Assembly: GCA_016219375.1 (NCBI GenBank)
Contig: JACRNC010000011.1
Location: 169,561 to 233,560, forward strand
DNA length: 64,000 nucleotides
Reading direction: 5' to 3'
From: Burkholderiales bacterium
GTDB lineage: Bacteria; Pseudomonadota; Gammaproteobacteria; Burkholderiales; Burkholderiaceae_C
Under the pieces are notes generated by a model, which worked only from the letters and a program-made list of their open reading frames with translations, was not told where the DNA came from and searched no databases. A program made the translations under genes and the position numbers. This document shows, one piece after another, positions 35,165-43,267 of this stretch; position 1 is the first letter of the stretch; each line of letters begins with the position of its first letter.

Positions 35165-35660
35165 GGGGGCGACGACGCGGCGGCCGCAAGGGGCCGAAAG
35201 GGGCCGAAAGGCAGGCAGGGACAAGGGAGGGGGGCGCGGCGGGGGCACCGATCGCCGGGGCTGCGGGGGCTGCGGGCAAGAGGCGCCGCGTGCGGGCCGG
35301 TGCACGCAGGCAGGCGGCGCGCGAGCGGCGTGCGGCCCGCGGGCCCTCACCGGCTGGACCGGCCGGTGCTGCTTAAAAAGGAGGCAAAGTATAGCCCTGC
35401 ACCCTTGCCGGCCCGGGTGTGAAAACCGTCACGCGCGGCGCGCTTTCATGCCCCTGCGATGTGCAATCCCACCGCAGCGCCCACGCGGGCGCGGGGGCTC
35501 TGCGCAAGCCACCCATCAGCTCGATCGAGCGCGGCTTTGCAAGCCGGCCGCGGCAGTGCGGACCTGAGCTGACACACCGCCTACGCATGCCGGACGCAAG
35601 GCGCCGATGCCAGACGGGGATGCAAGACGAGGACAGGGCGGCGCCTTGGACAATGCCGGC
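35165..35660. other. 496-base divergent gap between dusB and yqaA-like gene
   Basis: TATACT on the minus strand (35393-35388), next to a T-rich stretch, is the best -10 candidate for the dusB-fis-purH operon and would give a leader of about 220 bases. On the plus strand GACAAT at 35649-35654 ends 7 bases before the yqaA-like ATG. No gene is recognised in the gap. Confidence 0.4.
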
Positions 35661-36215
35661 ATGGAAGTCTGGCTGTCCACGCAACTCGCGGCGCTGCTGC
35701 ACTGGCTGTCGCTGCCGGCCAATGGGCTGGGCACGGTGTTCGTGGTGGCCTTCGTGTCGGCCACGCTGCTGCCGATGGGCTCGGAGCCGGCGGTCTTTGC
35801 GCTGGTCAAGCTGCGGCCGGACCTCTTCTGGCCGGCCATCGCGGTGGCCACGCTGGGCAACACGCTGGGCGGCGTGCTGAGCTGGTGGATGGGCTGGGCT
35901 GCGCACCGGGCCTGGGCGCATGCACGGGCCGAACCACGAGTCGAACCACAGGCCGAACCACAGGCCGATGCCCGGGCTGATCCACGGCCCGACCCACAGG
36001 CCCAGCGCTCGGCGGCCGACGCGCGCGCACTGCGCTGGCTGCAGCGCTTCGGGCCGGCGGCCTGCGTGTTGTCGTGGCTGCCGCTGGTGGGCGACCCGCT
36101 GTGCGCGGTGGCCGGCTGGCTGCGCCTGCCCTTCTGGCCCTGCGCGGGCTGGATGGCGCTGGGCAAGCTGGGGCGCTATGTCTGCGCCACGGCGCTGCTG
36201 GTGTGGGCCTTCTAG
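35661..36215 (+). CDS. YqaA-like (DedA/SNARE-associated) membrane protein
   Basis: A 184-residue inner-membrane protein resembling YqaA. Hydrophobic segments include LGTVFVVAFVSATLLPMGSE, IAVATLGNTLGGVLSWWMG and the C-terminal GKLGRYVCATALLVWAF; LPLVGDPLCAVAGWLRLPF is the conserved re-entrant motif. Between residues 88 and 118 or so the family loop carries a repetitive AEPRVEPQAEPQADARADP insertion from a 12-base repeat. Homologues of the wider DedA family act in lipid carrier flipping; the role of YqaA is not established. An upstream ATG at 35607 is possible. Confidence 0.85.
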   Translation: MEVWLSTQLAALLHWLSLPANGLGTVFVVAFVSATLLPMGSEPAVFALVKLRPDLFWPAIAVATLGNTLGGVLSWWMGWAAHRAWAHARAEPRVEPQAEPQADARADPRPDPQAQRSAADARALRWLQRFGPAACVLSWLPLVGDPLCAVAGWLRLPFWPCAGWMALGKLGRYVCATALLVWAF

Positions 36216-36312
36216 CGGCCTCCCAGCGGCCTCCCGGCGGCCCCAGCAGCCTTCTGACGGACTCCCAGCGAGGGTCGCAACCGCGAGCCCCCGGCTGCCG
36301 CCGGCCAGCCGA

Positions 36313-37104
36313 TCAAGCCGGCGTGGCGCCCGCGCGCAGCTCGCCGCGCGCCTGGCTCATCACCGATGCGCCGGCATGGATGGCCAGCGCGCTCATGAAG
36401 GCGGCCACCAGCAGGTCGGGCCATGCACGGCCCATGCCGAACACGCCGGCTGCGGCCAGCAGCACGGCCACGTTGCCGATGGCGTCGTTGCGCGTGCACA
36501 GCCACACCGAGCGCATCTGCGCATCGCCGTCGCGGAAGGCATAGAGCAGCACCGCCACGCCGACGTTGGTGGCCAGCGCAAGCAGGCCGATCACGCCCAT
36601 CGTGGCCGGCTCGGGCAGCACGCCGCTCCAGGCGCGCCAGCCGGTCACGGCCAGCACGGCAATGCCGTAGACAAGCATGGTCGCGCCCTTGAACCAGGCC
36701 GTGCGCGAGCGCCACACCGTGCCCAGGCTGAGCGCGAACAGGCCCAGGCCGTAGTTGGCCGCATCGCCGGCGAAGTCGGCCGCGTCGGCCAGCAGCGAGC
36801 TGGACTGCGCGCCCAGGCCGCCGATCATCTCGACGACGAACATGGCCGCGTTGAGCCACAGTGCGATCCACAGCACGCGCCGGTAGCGCGGCGTGGCGTC
36901 CGGCGGGACGTGGTCATGGTCGCAGCAGCCGCCTGCGGTGGATGCGGGCGGCGCGGCATGGCCTGCGGTGCCGCCCGCGGCGTACGTGCTGCCCGCGCAG
37001 GCCTTGCCCGGGTCGGGGCGGTGATCAGGGGCGTGACCGTGGCCGTGACCGTGGTCATGGGCAGGGCGTTGCCGATCGGCGTGGGGAAGCGAAGACGAAG
37101 TCAT
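36313..37104 (-). CDS. cation diffusion facilitator family metal transporter
   Basis: A 263-residue CDF-type exporter. The N-terminus is His-rich (HDHGHGHGH, CCDHDH), then membrane segments follow: LWIALWLNAAMFVVEMIGG, SSLLADAADFAGDAANYGLGLFAL (metal-site Asp residues), ATMLVYGIAVLAV, GVIGLLALATNVGVAVLLYAF and NVAVLLAAAGVFGMG. It lacks the usual cytoplasmic C-terminal domain. It probably exports Cd, Zn, Co or Pb. It is divergent from a MerR gene whose operator lies in this gene's promoter. Confidence 0.88.
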   Translation of the reverse strand: MTSSSLPHADRQRPAHDHGHGHGHAPDHRPDPGKACAGSTYAAGGTAGHAAPPASTAGGCCDHDHVPPDATPRYRRVLWIALWLNAAMFVVEMIGGLGAQSSSLLADAADFAGDAANYGLGLFALSLGTVWRSRTAWFKGATMLVYGIAVLAVTGWRAWSGVLPEPATMGVIGLLALATNVGVAVLLYAFRDGDAQMRSVWLCTRNDAIGNVAVLLAAAGVFGMGRAWPDLLVAAFMSALAIHAGASVMSQARGELRAGATPA

Positions 37105-37161
37105 GCGGAGAAGGCGGACGTTGGAGAGGGCCGGCGCAGGCACCGCCCGGCCACGAGCATG

Positions 37162-37192
37162 ATTGCAAACCTTGAAGTCACGCCAAGGTCAA
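37162..37192 (-). promoter_or_regulatory. MerR-type promoter and operator for the metal exporter
   Basis: Minus strand: TTGACC (37192-37187), a 19-base spacer, TGCAAT (37167-37162). The spacer holds a 21-base dyad (37169-37189) with perfect arms ACCTTG and CAAGGT. Overlong spacers with a central dyad are the hallmark of MerR-activated promoters. Confidence 0.82.
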
Positions 37193-37263
37193 GCCGCCGG
37201 CCTTGGCGGGGCGGGCTCTTTGCCTGCGCGGCTCCGCCTTCATTCCTCCGACGACACCGACCC

Positions 37264-37704
37264 ATGCACATCAAGGATCTGGCCCAGGCCACCGGCGTGC
37301 CGGCCGACACCATCCGCCACTACGAGCGCGCCGGCCTGCTGCGCCCGCCGCCGCGGGGCGACAACAACTACCGCCGCTACACGGACGCCGACGTGCAGCG
37401 CCTGCGCTTCATCCGCAACTGCCGCGCGCTGGACATGAGCCTGGACGAGGTGCGCACGCTGCTCGACTGCCTGGATCACCCGCCGCCGGACTGCTCGCCG
37501 GTGACGACGGTCATCACCGGCCATCTGGAGCATGTGCGCCACCGCCTGGCTACGCTGCAGCAGCTGGAGCGCCAGCTCGTCGCGCTGCAGCAGGCCTGCA
37601 CCCAGCCCGGCCGGCCGGACCTTTGCGGCATGGTGCTGGCGCTGTCGGCCCCGGATGCCGAAGGCCCGGCCGCCGGCGCGCATGGCGCGGTGCACGGGCG
37701 CTGA
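37264..37704 (+). CDS. MerR-family metal regulator (CadR/PbrR type)
   Basis: A 146-residue MerR regulator. The winged helix MHIKDLAQATGVPADTIRHYERAGLLRPP is followed by NNYRRYTDADVQRLRFIRNCRALDMSLDEVR and a dimerisation helix. Metal-type cysteines lie at C77 (PPPDCSPV), C112 and C121, matching the three-Cys CadR/PbrR pattern with the last spacing two residues longer. It probably senses Cd, Pb or Zn and activates the divergent exporter through the dyad at 37169-37189. Confidence 0.92.
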   Translation: MHIKDLAQATGVPADTIRHYERAGLLRPPPRGDNNYRRYTDADVQRLRFIRNCRALDMSLDEVRTLLDCLDHPPPDCSPVTTVITGHLEHVRHRLATLQQLERQLVALQQACTQPGRPDLCGMVLALSAPDAEGPAAGAHGAVHGR

Positions 37705-37784
37705 ACGGCGGGGGCGATCACGCTGACACTCGTGCGCTGCTCATGCGCGGATCGAGCGCCGACCTGGTGCTGATCTCGTGCCGA

Positions 37785-38495
37785 TCAAGCGGCCGACGGG
37801 TTCTCGAACACCACCTCGACGCGGATGCGCGACTTGACGATGCGCCGCTCCACCCGGCCCGGCGTGAAGCGCGTGCCGCTGAAGGCCTGCTGCGCCACAC
37901 GGGCCAGCGGCGGCGGCAGGCTGGCGCCTTCGACCACCACGCGGCTGACGCGGCCGTCGGCCTCGATGTAGAGCGTCAGGATGCCGGCAAAGCGCCCGCG
38001 CCCAGCGAAGTCCAGCGGGAAGGGCAGGGCGATGTCCTGCGTCGGCTCGGGTGCGGTGCTCAGCAGCGGGCGGGGCACATAGCCCTGGGCGTCCGGGCCG
38101 CCCAGCGTCGAGCCGGCAATCGCCTGCGGGGCAGGGGCCGGTGCGGCGGTTGCGTCGTCGCCCGCAGGAGCGGACGGCGTGGACGGCCGCGCAGCCGTCT
38201 GCTGGATGGGTTCTTGCGCGGGCTGCTGAACCGTTTGCTTGGCGATCTGCTCGCTGGTCTGCTCGGTTGCATGCCCGTTTGCCTGTGCAACCCGAGCTTC
38301 TCCCGCGGGCCCGGGCGGCGGCGCCGCCTGCGTACGCAGCGCCACCTGCATGAGCGCTGCCCGCTGCGCCGGCACCGCGCCGGCCACCGGCCCGCCATCG
38401 CCACCCGGCCGCGCGGGCCCGTGCGCCAGCCAGCCCAGTGCCGCGGCATGCAGCGCCGCGGCGCCGAGCAGGCAGGGCAGCAGTCGGGTGGACAT
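37785..38495 (-). CDS. TonB-like energy transducer at the end of the pilin operon
   Basis: A 236-residue protein with an N-terminal membrane anchor (LLPCLLGAAALHAAALGWLAH), a long Gln/Thr/Ala/Pro-rich periplasmic linker and a C-terminal TonB-like domain (GILTLYIEADGRVSRVVVEGASLP, AFSGTRFTPGRVERRIVKSRIRVEVVF). It starts 21 bases after pilY1 on the same strand. No exbB/exbD is present. It may energise an outer-membrane receptor or have been recruited to pilus function; only the domain call is firm. Confidence 0.85.
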   Translation of the reverse strand: MSTRLLPCLLGAAALHAAALGWLAHGPARPGGDGGPVAGAVPAQRAALMQVALRTQAAPPPGPAGEARVAQANGHATEQTSEQIAKQTVQQPAQEPIQQTAARPSTPSAPAGDDATAAPAPAPQAIAGSTLGGPDAQGYVPRPLLSTAPEPTQDIALPFPLDFAGRGRFAGILTLYIEADGRVSRVVVEGASLPPPLARVAQQAFSGTRFTPGRVERRIVKSRIRVEVVFENPSAA

Positions 38496-38516
38496 GGCCG
38501 GTGCGCTCAGGCGGCC

Positions 38517-41500
38517 TCAGTTGACCAGCTCGCGCCAGTAGGTGCGACGCAGCGTGCCGCCGGAGCTGGCGCCGGGCTTGCAGCCGGTGCACTTGTCCGG
38601 GCCCAGGGTGCCGCCGTCGCTGCCGCGGGCGCTGATGATGGGCGTGCCGTCGGCCGCGTAGTTGACCGTCAGGCCCATCAGCACGCCGCCGGGGTAGGCC
38701 ACGCCCACCGCGCTGCGGCCGGAGACGGCCGAGCCCGTGGCGCTGTCGAACAGGTACAGCCAGGACGTGCCGCCGGTGGAGCTGCACAGCGAGTTGCTGC
38801 CCGGGATGGCCGAGGCCACCGCCAGCGCGGTGCCGGCCAGCTTGATGTCGGCAAAGACGCGCTCGCCGCTGCTGGGCAGGTCCACCCGCCAGCCGCCTTT
38901 GGTAGCCCAGTCCACCGGGTTGCTGGTGATGGTGCGCGTGCCGCCCGAGGTGCTGAGCGTCTGCTCGACGAAGCTGGCGCTGGTGTGCACATTGCCCCAG
39001 GAGCTGCCGTCCATCGGGTCCTTGATGGCATAGATGGACTGCAGCGTGGTGTCGGTCAGGTCGTTGGTGCCCAGGTAGCGGCCGGTGGCCACAAACACCA
39101 CGGGATAGGTGCTGGTGCCGTAGGTGATCTGCGCCAGCGCGGGCGCGGCCGTGACCGGCTGCGGCGTGCTGCCCACCAGCATCTGCGCCAGGCGTGTGAC
39201 CCGGTTGCTGGAGGCGTCGATGTCGAAGCGCCACAGGTTGCCGCGCAGGTCGCCGCCGTACAGGCGCTTGACGGTGTTGTCGCGCTCGGAATCGACCCAG
39301 GCCGCCAGCTTGGCCAGGCCCGCGGGGGCGGTGGCATCGCCGGCCGCGTTGCCGCCGGCGGTGGTGTCGAGCTTGAGCAGCAGCGCGCCGGTGCGCGCGT
39401 TCAGCACGTAGAGGTGGCCGTTGCCGTCGCCCGGGCTGGTGTTGTTGTGGCCCGAGCTCAGGATGACCACCCAGGTGCCGTCGGCAAGCTTGGCGATCAC
39501 CGGGTTGCCGAAGCTCAGGCCCAGGTCGGCGTCGTCGGCCGAGCTGAACTCCCACAGCGCCTGCGGGTTCAGCGGGTCGGTGATGTCCAGCGCGTAGTAC
39601 GCCCGGCCGCCGGCGCCCAGGCCGCCGACGAGGATGGTGCGCCAGCGTCCGTTGATGTAGACGTCGCCGATCTCGGGCGAGCCGTCCACGTAGTACTGGT
39701 GGTTGTTGGGATAGGCCGTGTCGGCCAGGCGGTAGAGCTTGCTCATCACCGCGCTGGGCACGAAGGCCCACAGCTCGCTGCCGGCATCCGTGCCTTCGGC
39801 CGAGAAGGCGTGCAGCATGCCGTCGTTGGCCGGCACGTAGACCACCAGCTTGCGGCTGGCCTGCGCCGTCTTGAAGGCTGCGTAGCCGGCGTCCGCATAG
39901 TTGAACGGCGGGCGCGACAGGAACACCGGCGTGGCGCCGATGATGTCGCCCAGCGCGGTGGAGCGGGCGCGGTAGAGCGGGCTGGTGGTGTTGGTCGTCT
40001 CGTAGGTGGCCGCGCCGCGCAGCCAGGCCACCAGGTTGGCGCCGCTGTTGGCCAGCGTGCGGTTGGCCGTGCTCAGGCCCGCGCACTGCGCCGGCACCAC
40101 GGCCTGGGTGCAGAAGTTGTCGAAGGCCGCCTGCCGGCCATCGGTGGTGAGCTGCGCGTAGGTGAAGGCGCGCAGCGTCGGGCTGCCCGACACCGGGTGC
40201 ATGTAGTAGACCGTGCGGCCGTCGGTGGTGCGCGTGCCGCGCAGGGCCTTGCCGTCCACGCCGCCGGCGGCTGACCACAGCGACGAGCCCACCTTGTTGC
40301 CGTCGCCGTCCACCGCAAACGCCTGCAGGTTGCCGGACCAGTCGTTGGCGTTGTAGCTGGTCTCGTACAGGCGGCCGCTGCCGTCGCTGGGCAGGGTGCG
40401 GGTGCTGGTGCCGTTGGCGCCGCCGGCGACGCCCGCGGTGGGCACGTTGTTGAGCGCGCCGCTGAGCGCACCGGCCAGCGTCTCCGCATTGCCGGCCGAG
40501 AAGTAGCGCCCGCGCCCGTTGACCGCGGCATGCCACAGGTCGTCGATGGCGGTGGCCTCGTCGGCCTGCGGCACCGGCCAGTCGCGCGTGCCGGCCTTGA
40601 GGTCGGCATAGGCGCCGGTGGCCGCGTTGGGATAGTCGGCCCGGTAGGTCAGCGTGCCGCTCACGCCCATGCCCAGCGTGATGGTGTTCATCCGCTGCGT
40701 GCCCAGCGTGTCCTGCTCGCTGAGCACGCTGGGGGTGTCGTTGGTGCAGACGTTCTGGCTGCCCACGGTGCAGTTGTTCAGGTCCGGCCGGCGCAGGTCG
40801 GTGGCGTAGTAGTACCAGGCCACGTCGGCCAGCGTGTCGGACGCGCCGCCCGACGTGACGGTGGTCGGCCCGTTGGTCGTGGTGCTGGTGCTGATCAGGG
40901 TGCTTGTAGGCGCAGCCGTGGCCGTGAACGTCACCGGGCCGGTGGTTGTCGCGCTGTAAGTCGTTCCCGCGGAGAACGGACGGCATTGCGTGCTGGGCGT
41001 GCCATTCACCCAGGGGCCGAAATTGCCCGAGATCGCCGTGCGTGTTGTCGTCGCGCTTGTTGCAGGGCCGCTGGTTGAGGTCGAGGAGGTCGAGACGCCC
41101 GCCACGGTCGTGATGACCGTGGTCACGGTGGTCGTCGTCGTGGTGTCGGTTCGCTCTTCTGCGCTGACGCTGCGTGTACGAGTCTGCGGGGTGACCTGAG
41201 TGGGCGTGTTCTGGCCGCAGCCGCTCGCACCCACACCGCCTATAGGGTCGTACTTCTGTCGGCTCTCGGTCTGCGTAACCGTGCCGGGCGTGGTGCTGCG
41301 GTTGACCATCGTGGTCGTCACCACGGTGGTCGTGGTCGCCGTGCCGCCGTCGTTCATCGGCCGCACGTCGGCGGCGTCCTGCTGGCCGATGGCGGTGCTG
41401 CGGTCCAGCTGCGTGCCGCCCTCGCCGTTCCAGTAGCCGTCGGTGGACAGGATGGCGTAGTTGCGCTGGCAGGCGTACTGCATCGGGTCGGCCGTCTGCC

Positions 41501-42587
41501 CGCTCATCTTGTTGGCGTAGTACTGGCCCACGCGGGCCAGTGCTGCGCGCAGCGGCGTGCCGCCGTCCGGCTGCGTGGTGTAGAGCCGGCTGTAGAAGGT
41601 GACCTTCTGCGTGCCGCCGTAGTCGCCCACGTTGAGCCACGCGCCGTTGCCGTTGATCGACGCGAAGCCCACGCGGTAGTTGCTGTCGAGCTTCTGGAAG
41701 GCCCGGCCCGCGGCGGTGCGCATGGTCAGGATGCGCTTGCGGTAGTAGCTGTACCAGTTGGCGTAGTTCTGGCGCAGGGCGGCCGGCGAGGCATTGTTGA
41801 CATTCACGCGGGTGAACACGCCGCTGCCCGGTGCGGTGCCCTCGGTGCTCAGGCACTCGTCATAAAACGTGTCGGTCACCACGCCTCTGGTCGTGTAGCG
41901 CCAGGCCAGCCGCGGCTGCGTGCCGCGGTAGGTGTAGTAGCGGCTGTTGTTGAGGTTCACCACCGTGGTGCGGCCCACAGTCCAGCTGTTGCGCTGCCCG
42001 CTGCCGTTGACGCGGTCGACGGTGATGCTCAGGCGCCGCTCGCCGAAGCCTGTGAAGTCCACGTCGGTCACCGTGCCCATCATCCATACGCTGCTGTCGG
42101 CCGTGCTGACCAGCACCACGCGGTCGCCCGCGTCGGGCGCATTGAGGAACACGCCGCTGATGTTCACCGTCTTGGCGCCGCTGCTCAGCGTCAGACTGCT
42201 GCTGCTGTCGAACGCGGGGCTCGGCGTGGGGTTGTAGCCGTCGGGCCAGGCGGCGTTGAAGTCGGCATCCGGATAGAAGGTGCCGTCCGGGCGCACCGGC
42301 GGGCTGTAGGTGTAGCTCGGGTCGTAGGCCACGCCGTTGCACTGGGACGAGCGGTAGCCGTAGGCGTTGCTCGCGCTCATGTCGTCCGGCATGTACTCCC
42401 AGTCCATGCTCCCGGAGTCGTCCAGGATGAACATCAGGTTGGGCTTGGCCAGCACGGCGGTGCCGGTGTTGGCCAGCGGCACGTTGGAGATATCGGTCTG
42501 CGCCAGCGCGGCGGCCGGCAGCATCAGCAGCGCGGCGGCGCGCAGCAGGCGCGCGGGCAGGGCAGGCGGCTGGGGTGTGCGCTTCAT
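38517..42587 (-). CDS. pilY1: type IV pilus tip-associated protein PilY1
   Basis: A 1356-residue exported protein. A signal peptide (LLRAAALLMLPAAALAQ) precedes a VWA-type domain starting NLMFILDDSGSMDWEYMP near residue 51. The C-terminal half is a beta-propeller (YVPANDGMLHAFSAEGTDAGSELWAFVPS, GGLGAGGRAYYALDITDP, YGGDLRGNLWRFDID). PilY1 acts in pilus biogenesis, adhesion and surface sensing. Residues about 411-578, inside the VWA half, are a Thr/Ser-rich stretch with roughly one Thr in three. It is the sixth gene of the minor-pilin operon. Confidence 0.95.
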   Translation of the reverse strand: MKRTPQPPALPARLLRAAALLMLPAAALAQTDISNVPLANTGTAVLAKPNLMFILDDSGSMDWEYMPDDMSASNAYGYRSSQCNGVAYDPSYTYSPPVRPDGTFYPDADFNAAWPDGYNPTPSPAFDSSSSLTLSSGAKTVNISGVFLNAPDAGDRVVLVSTADSSVWMMGTVTDVDFTGFGERRLSITVDRVNGSGQRNSWTVGRTTVVNLNNSRYYTYRGTQPRLAWRYTTRGVVTDTFYDECLSTEGTAPGSGVFTRVNVNNASPAALRQNYANWYSYYRKRILTMRTAAGRAFQKLDSNYRVGFASINGNGAWLNVGDYGGTQKVTFYSRLYTTQPDGGTPLRAALARVGQYYANKMSGQTADPMQYACQRNYAILSTDGYWNGEGGTQLDRSTAIGQQDAADVRPMNDGGTATTTTVVTTTMVNRSTTPGTVTQTESRQKYDPIGGVGASGCGQNTPTQVTPQTRTRSVSAEERTDTTTTTTVTTVITTVAGVSTSSTSTSGPATSATTTRTAISGNFGPWVNGTPSTQCRPFSAGTTYSATTTGPVTFTATAAPTSTLISTSTTTNGPTTVTSGGASDTLADVAWYYYATDLRRPDLNNCTVGSQNVCTNDTPSVLSEQDTLGTQRMNTITLGMGVSGTLTYRADYPNAATGAYADLKAGTRDWPVPQADEATAIDDLWHAAVNGRGRYFSAGNAETLAGALSGALNNVPTAGVAGGANGTSTRTLPSDGSGRLYETSYNANDWSGNLQAFAVDGDGNKVGSSLWSAAGGVDGKALRGTRTTDGRTVYYMHPVSGSPTLRAFTYAQLTTDGRQAAFDNFCTQAVVPAQCAGLSTANRTLANSGANLVAWLRGAATYETTNTTSPLYRARSTALGDIIGATPVFLSRPPFNYADAGYAAFKTAQASRKLVVYVPANDGMLHAFSAEGTDAGSELWAFVPSAVMSKLYRLADTAYPNNHQYYVDGSPEIGDVYINGRWRTILVGGLGAGGRAYYALDITDPLNPQALWEFSSADDADLGLSFGNPVIAKLADGTWVVILSSGHNNTSPGDGNGHLYVLNARTGALLLKLDTTAGGNAAGDATAPAGLAKLAAWVDSERDNTVKRLYGGDLRGNLWRFDIDASSNRVTRLAQMLVGSTPQPVTAAPALAQITYGTSTYPVVFVATGRYLGTNDLTDTTLQSIYAIKDPMDGSSWGNVHTSASFVEQTLSTSGGTRTITSNPVDWATKGGWRVDLPSSGERVFADIKLAGTALAVASAIPGSNSLCSSTGGTSWLYLFDSATGSAVSGRSAVGVAYPGGVLMGLTVNYAADGTPIISARGSDGGTLGPDKCTGCKPGASSGGTLRRTYWRELVN

Positions 42588-42604
42588 GGTGGTCCTCGGC
42601 CGGA

Positions 42605-43267
42605 TCAGTACTGCACGATGGTCTCGGTGAAGCTCGTCGTGCCGCGCGCGGCGGACACGCGCACGATCACGCGGTAGAACACGCCGGACTCGCTGCTCGG
42701 CCGCGTCGGCGCGGAGTAGCTCAGGTGCGAGCGGTCCACGCCGCCGTCGCCGGCCGACTGCAGCGGCGCGGCGCAGTTGGCGCTGGCCACGGCGCCGGTG
42801 TTCTGGCACTGACGCAGGATCACGTAGCGCACCGTGGTGCCGGCCGGCAGCGGCAGGCCGGCCACCGTGGCCGGCTCCACGTTGCAGGCGGCATAGGTGC
42901 CCGAGGTGGCATAGGCGCAGTTGTCGCCATCCCAGTCGATCAGCGTGCGCGCCGCATCGCTGGACTGCTGGCCGGTGGCGTCCAGCCCCTCGCGTGCGCT
43001 GGCGTAGTAGCCGCTGCCGTCGGCGCCGTTGGCCGTGCGGTCGGTCAGCGCGGCCAGCGCGGTCAGCGCCGCACGCGTGCCCTGGTCGGCATTGACGGTG
43101 GCATCCTGCTGCAGCCCGATGTTGCCCAGCACCAGCGTGCCGGTGTCCACCGAGCGCACCAGCGCGATCGCCGCCACCAGCAGCGACACCAGCGTGATCA
43201 GCGCAAACAGCAGCGAGGCGCCGCGCTGGCGGTGGGGCTGTCGGTGGAGCATGCCGGGCCGCGTCAT
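42605..43267 (-). CDS. pilX: minor pilin PilX
   Basis: A 220-residue PilX-type protein. The short basic leader RQRGASLLFALITLVSLLVAAIALVRS is the prepilin signal and N-terminal helix, and DTGTLVLGNIGLQQDA follows. Minor pilins prime pilus assembly with PilY1. Its start overlaps the pilW stop by 4 bases and its stop lies 17 bases before pilY1. Confidence 0.9.
   Translation of the reverse strand: MTRPGMLHRQPHRQRGASLLFALITLVSLLVAAIALVRSVDTGTLVLGNIGLQQDATVNADQGTRAALTALAALTDRTANGADGSGYYASAREGLDATGQQSSDAARTLIDWDGDNCAYATSGTYAACNVEPATVAGLPLPAGTTVRYVILRQCQNTGAVASANCAAPLQSAGDGGVDRSHLSYSAPTRPSSESGVFYRVIVRVSAARGTTSFTETIVQY

Noticed and set aside
37203..40274. 1023-codon plus-strand open reading over merR, tonB-like and pilY1
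   Set aside because: It is out of frame with merR and antisense to pilY1; no domain is recognisable.
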